Shown: positions 1-5,224 of the stretch, piece by piece | Position numbering within the stretch: position 1 is the first letter of the stretch | How the letters are laid out: each line of letters begins with the position of its first letter | Assembly (NCBI GenBank): GCA_023450835.1 | Contig: JAEXGM010000248.1 | Coordinates: forward strand, 1 to 10,002 | Reading direction: 5' to 3' | Origin: Bacillota bacterium | GTDB lineage: Bacteria > Bacillota > Clostridia > Lachnospirales > Lachnospiraceae | DNA: 10,002 nucleotides | Translations under genes and position numbers: made by a program | Notes under the pieces: model-generated | Database searches by the model: none | Told to the model about the DNA's origin: nothing | What the model saw: only the letters and a program-made list of their open reading frames with translations

Positions 1-1
1 C

Positions 2-79
2 AGGTCGAATTACGCCAAACTCGCTGTTTATTCTTTGGTTATGTAACGCTGTGAGCTCAAACATGGCGTAATTTGACCT
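2..79. repeat. Long inverted repeat (16-bp arms, 46-nt loop)
   Basis: The arms at 2-17 (AGGTCGAATTACGCCA) and 64-79 (TGGCGTAATTTGACCT) are reverse complements with a single mismatch, or a G-U pair in RNA. No T-run follows the right arm, so an intrinsic terminator reading rightward is unlikely; the left flank lies outside the window. It could be a small palindromic or MITE-like element, or the large hairpin of a terminator for leftward transcripts. Only the arms are certain; the role is open. Confidence 0.6.
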
Positions 80-288
80 AGGAATAACTGCTGCCATTTA
101 AGTGTCATACGAAATCCCTCAATAGAAAATGCCTGAACGAAATCACCTCTCATCTGCGTGTGGCTATAGAATATTTTTGCGTTAATTGTATGAGTGAACT
201 GTAGCTTGGCGGATGGATAATGCCAGAAAGTTCGCTAGAGAACACGGTTACTCAGAAATCTCTGGTCATTTGTTTCCTTAAATATTTT
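80..288. other. Intergenic stretch with no supportable gene
   Basis: No reading frame here has a start codon, a ribosome binding site and a recognisable product. I see no convincing terminator for the minus-strand operon that ends at 289; only a weak 4-bp stem (CAGA/TCTG) near 252-264 without a T-run. One minus-strand frame stays open for about 67 codons but resembles nothing known to me. Confidence 0.4.
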
Positions 289-1212
289 TTAATAATAGCT
301 GTAATAAACGTACTCTTCTTTTGGTGCCTTTGTTTTGGTGATGGTGACGTCTTTTAGCATGGGGACGATATTACCGTTGTATTTATATTCACCGATTGTT
401 CCGGTAACGGTGATCCATTGGTTTTCTTTTAGTTTACCGCCTAGGTCACTCTCTGTAATTAATCCGTATCCCATTAAATCCAGGGCGCAGCAGGTCATGA
501 TGTATCTTCCGGCCAGCAATTGATTGTCTTTTAAATCATCCATGGTAAGTACCTGCGCGGTGAATTGATAGCGCTTTCCTTCAAAATCTTTCAGAAAATC
601 AAAGAGTTCAAAATACCAGCAGCCAAACTCGTCATCACTGATTAGAATTGCGCCGTCTTCTGTCTTATTCTTGTATTTTAGGGACCTGTCTTTCTCTGCT
701 GTATCTTCTGATTCACCATAAGATGAACTTGCATCTGATGTCAGGTCACCGGTGGAATCCAGGACGCTTCCTGCGGTATCATCGGAGCTGTTACCGGGGG
801 TATTCCAGGAATTCTGGGTGCTCTCATCTGTGCCTGCTGATACATCTTCTTCTGTGGAGCTATCTTGCAGATTAGTTCCCGGCAGATTACTGCCTTGTAA
901 TTTACTGCTTTGTGCAATTGCGACGTTGCCATTTCCCCCTTCCATGGCGGGAAAGAGCAGTGCAAAAACAATGGGCAGCAAGTAAAGAAAGTAACGCTTT
1001 ATATTGGAATTATGTCTTCCTTTTTTAAGTTCTCCTACTGTGGTCAGTGCAAATACCAAAAGTGCCGCTACTGCAAACCAGATGCCATACAGATATCTGG
1101 GGTGCACGTAATAATAGACTTCGCCGGAAAGCAGCTCATATAATAAAAGCAGGGCCAGAGCAAGGGCTACCGTAAGTTTCATATATATTTCCAGATTCTT
1201 ATTTCCTCTCAT
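289..1212 (-). CDS. ycgQ: YcgQ-type membrane protein (TIGR03943 / DUF1980)
   Basis: Predicted 307-residue membrane protein of the TIGR03943/DUF1980 family, thought to partner the YcgR/UPF0718 permeases in metal homeostasis; the biochemical role is not established. Hydrophobic segments lie at about residues 12-28, 40-57 and 73-89. A Ser/Thr/Gly/Asp-rich linker (about 95-185) follows, then the C-terminal domain with the family hallmark RYIMTCCALDL (Cys241-Cys242). At residues 103-117 the linker has three pentapeptide-like units (SKLQG, SNLPG, TNLQD). The start is the ATG at 1212: GAAAGGAG at 1221-1228 sits 8 nt upstream. An in-frame GTG at 1266 would lengthen the protein by 18 residues, but those codons lie in a repeated leader element. 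The gene is last in the minus-strand operon, 256 bp below the permease fusion that is its likely partner. Family assignment is firm; the function is inferred from the family and neighbours. Confidence 0.86.
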   Translation of the reverse strand: MRGNKNLEIYMKLTVALALALLLLYELLSGEVYYYVHPRYLYGIWFAVAALLVFALTTVGELKKGRHNSNIKRYFLYLLPIVFALLFPAMEGGNGNVAIAQSSKLQGSNLPGTNLQDSSTEEDVSAGTDESTQNSWNTPGNSSDDTAGSVLDSTGDLTSDASSSYGESEDTAEKDRSLKYKNKTEDGAILISDDEFGCWYFELFDFLKDFEGKRYQFTAQVLTMDDLKDNQLLAGRYIMTCCALDLMGYGLITESDLGGKLKENQWITVTGTIGEYKYNGNIVPMLKDVTITKTKAPKEEYVYYSYY

Positions 1213-1222
1213 ATAACCATCT

Positions 1223-1299
1223 CCTTTCAACTCGCCGCAAGATTGGGCTGAGGATTTCGCAGGCACTTATGTGAATTAGTCTTTCAACAATTCACACTA
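1223..1299 (-). repeat. Leader repeat copy A, directly upstream of ycgQ
   Basis: Read on the minus strand, this ~77-nt unit has a hairpin (plus-strand arms 1270-1277 TGTGAATT and 1289-1296 AATTCACA, 11-nt loop), then a conserved segment (1238-1269), and ends in the Shine-Dalgarno of ycgQ. Its core at 1238-1275 matches copy B (1326-1363) at 33 of 38 positions by eye. The arms differ in sequence from those of copy B while pairing is kept, which suggests selection on structure. Confidence 0.7.
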
Positions 1300-1309
1300 A
1301 CAAACATAC

Positions 1310-1388
1310 CCTTTCCAGCGCGCCTCAAGATTGCGCTGAGAATTTTACAGGCACTTGTGTGAAAATTATCTTTTTAATTTTCGCACTA
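1310..1388 (-). repeat. Leader repeat copy B, 88 bp from copy A
   Basis: Second copy of the ycgQ leader unit. Plus-strand arms GTGAAAATTA (1359-1368) and TAATTTTC plus CAC (1375-1386, one bulged G) form a hairpin with a 6-nt loop. The conserved segment with CAAGATTGCGCTGAG and ACAGGCACTT follows. A further AGCGC/GCGCT pair (1317-1321 and 1333-1337) can form here but is not kept in copy A. The unit ends in GGAAAGGG, which resembles a ribosome binding site although no gene starts there. Confidence 0.68.
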
Positions 1389-1430
1389 TCTTCTTCCATT
1401 AACATCAATGAATCCGATATTCTAATTTTC

Positions 1431-1459
1431 ATTATAATTTTAGCTTTTAAATCTGCCTC
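1431..1459 (-). promoter_or_regulatory. Possible internal promoter for ycgQ
   Basis: On the minus strand a perfect -10 TATAAT (1436..1431) lies 17 nt below GAGGCA (1459..1454), which matches only 3 of 6 bases of a sigma-A -35. Transcription from it would begin near 1424 and give a leader of about 210 nt holding both repeat copies. The weak -35 makes this tentative; ycgQ may simply be read through from the operon promoter. Confidence 0.3.
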
Positions 1460-1468
1460 ACAGCTTTC

Positions 1469-3031
1469 CTAAAGAAGAAACATAAGCGAAGTATAGGTCA
1501 GAAAACCGACTACTGCCGTTAAGAGGCACAACTGAATGAGAAATTTCTTTGTCAGTACTTCCGAGAGAATGATGATGTTCTTAAAGTCCAGCATAGGCCC
1601 AAGCACCATAAAGGAAAGTACGGCAGGCAGTGCAAACTGTCCGTAAAAACTCCTTCCGATGAAGGCATTGGAGGTCGAACAGGTGGACATAAAGACGGCC
1701 GCCGCAAGCATAATGAAAAACTGTACCAGCGCATTGGAGCTGATGAACATCTTGATTGTCTGGGGTAAGAAGGTCAGGCAAAGGGAAGAAATAAATGCGC
1801 CGAAGATAACATAGCGAAACACACGGAAGAATTCTTCCTGTGCTCCCTTTATAACCGATAGGAACTTTCCTCTCTTGCTGCTTTCGTAAACCATATCAAC
1901 GCTCATTTGCGTCAGCCCCGCATCTGCCCTTATAACATCCTTTGTCCGGATTCTCAGCAGCTGCAGAATACATCCCACGGCAATACCGATGATAACTCCA
2001 GCAAAAATCCTTGCAAGAACTACTTTTTTATTATCCGGAAAGGCATAGCATACGGACAGGATTACCACTGGATTAACAGAAGCAGAAGCCAGCCAGAATG
2101 AAATTACCTGCGGCAGAGGCAGATTCTTTTTTAATAATCCTGATACAAAAGGTGCCAGTCCGCAATCACATACCGGGAAGAAAAAGCCTGCCAGTCCTGC
2201 TACGAGAAAGGATTTCCAATTATTTTTACCCAATTGTCTGCTTAAAAATCCCACCGGTACAATTAACTGTAAGAAGGAGGATAAAAATGCACCCAGTAAC
2301 AGAAATGGTATTGCCTGAATTAAAATACTCAGAAAAGATACGGAGATCTTTTGTGTATAATCATAGGCATATGAAAGATATTTTGTCGGTAAAAAACATA
2401 AACACATTAAAACCGCCAGCAGCAAAATCATCCCTGGAGTAACCGTTTTTTTGAAATCCTCATAGGGTGTGAAGATTCGCAGAAACTTCTTATCCTCCGC
2501 AGGGTTATTTAAAAATACTGTTTTAATTTTAGCATTTATTGTCTTAATCTTATTTTTTGTCTCTTTCCTGTCACTTGCTTTCAAGTGCTCATAGCGGTTG
2601 ACCACCACATAATCGCTATTCTCTATCTGGGGCCTTAAAAGTCCCGCCATATTGCTGTAATAAGTATTAAAAGTAGCTGCTTCGCTGACAAATATTATAT
2701 TTCTTATACGGCATTCACCTGTCAGTTTATTTCCAAGGATACTCTGCATATCCCATGTGCCGTTATACTCTATCAATATGTAATCTGAATTTCCGCCTTC
2801 ACAAAGCTTTGCAAGGTATTCCCCGGTAAGTATTGACCATTCCTCCACCGGAATAAGGGTAACATTGTACTCTTGTAAGAATTCCTTTTCATATTCTTCC
2901 ACCCCTTCTTCGCAAAGAAGCAGCACCAATCTTTCATAGTCCGCCGTTACACCACTCTCTATCATCTGCTTAATAAAGGTAGTTTTCCCGCTCTCCAAAA
3001 AACCTGTCACTACATCAATATCAACTGCCAT
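1469..3031 (-). CDS. Fusion of degenerate COG0523 GTPase domain and YcgR/UPF0718-type permease
   Basis: A 520-residue fusion. Residues 1-180 resemble a CobW/G3E GTPase: Walker A GFLESGKT (10-17) is intact, but the CxCC metal motif is absent (PVEEWSILTG stands in its place, about 61-70), the usual EPSG is EYNG (88-91), and NRYE (145-148) stands where NKxD is expected. Residues 197-520 form a polytopic permease with family marks: PVCDCG (Cys288, Cys290), ASVNP (317-321), STCSTSNAF (Cys451) and GPMLD (478-482). YcgR-type proteins are normally the permease alone and pair with YcgQ-type proteins. The likely job is moving a metal ion or metal complex across the membrane, with the fused domain as a regulatory or docking module; both are inferred. 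The ATG at 3031 has AGGAG 5 nt upstream; an in-frame GTG at 3037 overlaps that site and is less likely. It begins 14 bp after the GTPase gene, so the two are co-transcribed. Confidence 0.85.
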   Translation of the reverse strand: MAVDIDVVTGFLESGKTTFIKQMIESGVTADYERLVLLLCEEGVEEYEKEFLQEYNVTLIPVEEWSILTGEYLAKLCEGGNSDYILIEYNGTWDMQSILGNKLTGECRIRNIIFVSEAATFNTYYSNMAGLLRPQIENSDYVVVNRYEHLKASDRKETKNKIKTINAKIKTVFLNNPAEDKKFLRIFTPYEDFKKTVTPGMILLLAVLMCLCFLPTKYLSYAYDYTQKISVSFLSILIQAIPFLLLGAFLSSFLQLIVPVGFLSRQLGKNNWKSFLVAGLAGFFFPVCDCGLAPFVSGLLKKNLPLPQVISFWLASASVNPVVILSVCYAFPDNKKVVLARIFAGVIIGIAVGCILQLLRIRTKDVIRADAGLTQMSVDMVYESSKRGKFLSVIKGAQEEFFRVFRYVIFGAFISSLCLTFLPQTIKMFISSNALVQFFIMLAAAVFMSTCSTSNAFIGRSFYGQFALPAVLSFMVLGPMLDFKNIIILSEVLTKKFLIQLCLLTAVVGFLTYTSLMFLL

Positions 3032-3045
3032 AACCACTCCTAATC

Positions 3046-4023
3046 CTAAACTTCAAATAACTGTTTCAATTTATCCTCATCAACCCTGCCGCCGATAATA
3101 CAGATTCTTCCGATGTAATCCGGCACCCACTCCCTTATGGTAATCTCACCGGGGACATAGTCAAATTGCAGCCATTGATGATTTTCAGTTTCCAGAATAC
3201 CTTTACCTCGAAGAATCTGCATGTCCTGCCCCTCCAGTTTGTGAAGGATACCTTTAAGCTTCTCTTTGCTGAATAATCTGGAGGTTTCAACTCCCCACAC
3301 TGAGAATACTTCTTCTGCATAAGTGCTTTTTTTCACAATTTCAATTCGGCTGCCGGTTACCCTGGCAGGATTTAATCTGACAGTCCGCTTTTCCTTCTGA
3401 AGGGACTCCTTCATGCTGCTTCTATGTTCTTCCCTTGCAATCTTAAGGATTGCTTTGCCGGTCAGACTCTCCCAGTCTGTGGTGATAATAGCGGCTTCTT
3501 CATTATACTGCCTGATATCTTCAAGGATGGCATCCAGTTTTTCTCTGCTCCCCGTAGCTGTCCGGCTTAGTATAATAGTTTTAGCGTACTTAAGCTGATC
3601 CTTATAAAATTCAGGAAAATTCTTTAAATACATCTTATATTTTCCCGCATCCACCACTGTGATACATAAATCAAGCTCTACCAGTCCCTCCCGCAGAAAT
3701 GGTGTACAGCCTTTTATTACATCAGAAAGCTTACTGACTCCGGAGGGTTCAATAAGTATCCTGTCCGGCTTATACTGCTTCAACACCTCTTTAAGCCCCT
3801 GAGTAAAGTCTCCCGCTATGCTGCAGCAGATACATCCTGCATTCAGCTCGGTAATCTGCAGATCATAACTCTTCATGATTTTTCCGTCGATACCGACTGT
3901 GCCAAACTCATTCTCAATTAAAGCTATCTTCTCACCTATAAACGCCTCTTCCAGCAACTTCTTTATAAGTGTTGTCTTTCCGGCTCCCAAAAATCCTGAA
4001 AATATATCAATCTTAACTGCCAT
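3046..4023 (-). CDS. COG0523 (CobW/G3E family) GTPase, putative metal chaperone
   Basis: A 325-residue cytoplasmic GTPase of the COG0523 group, whose characterised members deliver or insert zinc, cobalt or other metals. Visible motifs: Walker A GFLGAGKT (10-17), NEFGTVGIDG (38-47), the metal-binding GCICC (Cys64, Cys66, Cys67), and EPSG (92-95). The guanine-specificity motif is altered, LSRT instead of the usual NKxD/SKTD, so base recognition may be relaxed. A C-terminal CobW_C-like domain spans about 220-325, without the His-rich stretch many zinc-linked members carry. The start is the ATG at 4023, with GGGAGG 11 nt upstream; an in-frame TTG at 4032 lies only 2 nt from that site. It is the first gene of the minus-strand operon and faces a Fur-type regulator, as zinc-linked COG0523 genes often do. 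The family is certain; zinc as the metal is inferred from context. Confidence 0.9.
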   Translation of the reverse strand: MAVKIDIFSGFLGAGKTTLIKKLLEEAFIGEKIALIENEFGTVGIDGKIMKSYDLQITELNAGCICCSIAGDFTQGLKEVLKQYKPDRILIEPSGVSKLSDVIKGCTPFLREGLVELDLCITVVDAGKYKMYLKNFPEFYKDQLKYAKTIILSRTATGSREKLDAILEDIRQYNEEAAIITTDWESLTGKAILKIAREEHRSSMKESLQKEKRTVRLNPARVTGSRIEIVKKSTYAEEVFSVWGVETSRLFSKEKLKGILHKLEGQDMQILRGKGILETENHQWLQFDYVPGEITIREWVPDYIGRICIIGGRVDEDKLKQLFEV

Positions 4024-4037
4024 GAACTCCAATACCT

Positions 4038-4116
4038 CCCTCAGCTCTCTTCAAGTCTGTGCAGCGATTTCGCAAATACAAGCTTGCATAAGAAAACGCT
4101 TTTACATTTCTTATTC
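4038..4116 (-). repeat. Leader of the GTPase gene: hairpin plus possible third copy of the ycgQ leader unit
   Basis: The minus-strand transcript leader has an 8-bp hairpin (plus-strand arms 4088-4095 ATAAGAAA and 4107-4114 TTTCTTAT, 11-nt loop). Below it comes TGCGAAATC (4074..4066), also found in ycgQ leader copy A, then loosely matching sequence with a shared CTTG and a Shine-Dalgarno at the end. Stem and loop lengths equal those of copy A. The alignment needs gaps and is only about two-thirds identical by eye, so homology is uncertain. Confidence 0.35.
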
Positions 4117-4133
4117 TTCAATCTGTCATAATC

Positions 4134-4152
4134 GCAAATGCAATACATTTGC
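4134..4152. promoter_or_regulatory. Candidate Fur/Zur-family operator
   Basis: GCAAATGCAATACATTTGC is a 9-1-9 inverted repeat with one mismatched pair; its outer 7 bp (GCAAATG/CATTTGC) are perfect. It lies just downstream of the minus-strand -10 box and covers the expected transcription start near 4149, a position where bound repressor would block initiation. Fur-family regulators bind 7-1-7 type palindromes, and the AAATG/CATTT arms resemble some described Zur boxes. The neighbouring fur-type gene is the obvious source of the repressor. No similar palindrome was found at that gene's own promoter. Confidence 0.6.
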
Positions 4153-4155
4153 TTT

Positions 4156-4184
4156 AATATACCTCTATTCTATTACCTTGTCAA
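4156..4184 (-). promoter_or_regulatory. Sigma-A promoter of the GTPase-permease-ycgQ operon
   Basis: On the minus strand, -35 TTGACA (4184..4179) and -10 TATATT (4161..4156) are separated by 17 nt. The predicted start is near 4149, inside the palindrome at 4134-4152, leaving a leader of about 125 nt before the GTPase ATG. Confidence 0.78.
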
Positions 4185-4214
4185 CGAATTAATACCACCA
4201 TGTCTTTATTGTGC

Positions 4215-4243
4215 TTGACATTTGATTACAGGTAAACTATGAT
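4215..4243 (+). promoter_or_regulatory. Sigma-A promoter of the fur-type gene
   Basis: -35 TTGACA (4215-4220) and -10 TATGAT (4238-4243) are 17 nt apart. Transcription would begin near 4250, giving a leader of about 45 nt. The -35 box lies 30 bp from the -35 of the divergent operon, so the promoters are separate but close enough for one regulator to affect both. It may also serve the two genes downstream. Confidence 0.78.
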
Positions 4244-4294
4244 TTTATATAGAAAATTCTAAAAACTTGAAATGATAAAAGGGAGAGGTGCATT

Positions 4295-4726
4295 GTGAAC
4301 AACAATATACTAAAATCTGCCGACTTAAAACAGACAAAAAAAAGAAATCTGATTCTTTCTGTATTGGAAACTGCGACCACCGCTCTTACGGTGGAGGAGA
4401 TTGCAGAGATAGCGTCAAAAGATATAAAGATGAACTTATCCACCATATACCGCGCTTTAAATGCCCTGGTCGATAAGAATGTCGTTATTAAGACTTTGTA
4501 TCAGGATGGAAAGACCTATTTTGAAATCAATAATCACAAGCACAGGCATTCCCTTATCTGCTCCATGTGCAATAAAAAGGTGAATATTGATGTCTGCCCT
4601 CTTGAGCCTATTGAAGAGAATCTGGCTGAGAAGACCGGCTTTACCATTACCGGTCATAATCTGGAGATATACGGGATATGTCCTGACTGTATCAAACATT
4701 TACCTCCGGACGACGATGAAAAGTAA
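4295..4726 (+). CDS. Fur-family metalloregulator, Zur-like
   Basis: A 143-residue DNA-binding repressor of the Fur family. The N-terminal winged helix contains the recognition-helix signature NLSTIYRAL (48-56). The C-terminal dimerisation and metal domain holds HKHRH (81-85), the structural zinc pairs CSMC (89-92) and CPDC (129-132), an additional Cys101 in DVCPLE, and His121 in ITGHNLEIYG. Cys101 near the position where iron-sensing Fur proteins carry an acidic ligand, together with the CPLE and ITGHxLEIYG context, recalls clostridial Zur-like members. Adjacency to a COG0523 GTPase and a YcgR/YcgQ pair also favours zinc, but Fur, PerR or another metal specificity cannot be excluded. The start is GTG at 4295, preceded by GGGAGAGG at 4281-4288. 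It is divergent from the metal operon it probably represses and only 32 bp before the next gene. Confidence 0.88.
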   Translation: MNNNILKSADLKQTKKRNLILSVLETATTALTVEEIAEIASKDIKMNLSTIYRALNALVDKNVVIKTLYQDGKTYFEINNHKHRHSLICSMCNKKVNIDVCPLEPIEENLAEKTGFTITGHNLEIYGICPDCIKHLPPDDDEK

Positions 4727-4758
4727 CAAAAATACTTAATGCAGGAGGCTTACCCCCA

Positions 4759-5184
4759 ATGTTCCGGTCAAAAAACAGGCTATCTGTCCGCTGTATACTG
4801 ATATTTTTATTTTGTACAGCCTTATTATTGATAGAATTGAATAACCCTGGTATTGACCCGGATTCCGTTTATGCATCAACGGCTTCTGCAGGTTCATTAT
4901 CCAAAGCTCCTTCCCACAGCAAAAAGGCAGATGCAATAAATGAAGCCTCCGAACCTTCGGGAGGGCTTTCTGCTGATGTTTCGGAAGCAATTACATCAAC
5001 TTCTTTGTCCTTTAGGGTATTACCCTTAAAATATATATTCTTAAAGACCGTCCTCTTATATATCCCTCTTATTTTATGGACTTTGTTAACTGTCCTATTA
5101 CAAGGGGGATATACTGCCAGGACGTATCTGATACAATTTATCCATAATTCGGACGGTGCGAAAGGAGAATCAGCAAGCATTTAA
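4759..5184 (+). CDS. Small two-helix membrane protein of unknown function
   Basis: A 141-residue protein I do not recognise. A basic N-terminus precedes a hydrophobic segment at about residues 11-27, followed by SVYASTASA (36-44), which could be a signal-peptidase site or the start of an exported loop. A Ser/Ala/Glu-rich stretch (about 40-82) leads to a second hydrophobic segment (about 92-115) and a short polar tail. It is either a protein with both ends inside and a ~65-residue outer loop, or a processed single-pass protein. AGGAGG at 4743-4748 lies 10 nt before the ATG, a good initiation site. It sits 32 bp after the fur-type gene and 40 bp before secDF, so co-transcription with both is likely. 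An accessory role near the translocase is possible but has no direct support. Confidence 0.7.
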   Translation: MFRSKNRLSVRCILIFLFCTALLLIELNNPGIDPDSVYASTASAGSLSKAPSHSKKADAINEASEPSGGLSADVSEAITSTSLSFRVLPLKYIFLKTVLLYIPLILWTLLTVLLQGGYTARTYLIQFIHNSDGAKGESASI

Positions 5185-5224
5185 ATGGCATATTGAAAAT
5201 TGAATAAGAAAAGGGGATAAACCT

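Noticed and set aside
19..222. Open minus-strand frame of about 67 codons ending near the inverted repeat
   Set aside because: It has no Shine-Dalgarno and no recognisable motif, and its length is compatible with chance; a decayed gene cannot be shown.
193..280. Short plus-strand frame ending in RKFAREHGYSEISGHLFP
   Set aside because: It looks protein-like but has only about 25 codons with no start signal or upstream continuation; it is insufficient to call a gene remnant.
1213..1266. N-terminal extension of the ycgQ product starting at an in-frame GTG
   Set aside because: The codons lie in leader repeat copy A; the ATG at 1212 has a well-placed GAAAGGAG and leads directly into the family's N-terminal helices.
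1223..1388. Leader repeats considered as a CRISPR fragment
   Set aside because: There are only two imperfect ~77-bp units separated by about 10 bp, without short identical repeats and unique spacers.
1325..1405. 26-codon minus-strand ORF reading through leader repeat copy B
   Set aside because: It has no ribosome binding site, and copy A interrupts the matching frame, so it is probably a by-product of the repeat rather than a leader peptide.
2098..2442. 114-codon plus-strand ORF opposite the permease fusion
   Set aside because: It lies wholly antisense to a well-supported gene, with no ribosome binding site or known motif.
4201..4294. Search for a second Fur-type operator at the regulator's own promoter
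   Set aside because: Only short weak palindromes such as TAGAA/TTCTA are present; none resembles the 4134-4152 repeat, so autoregulation is not supported by sequence.
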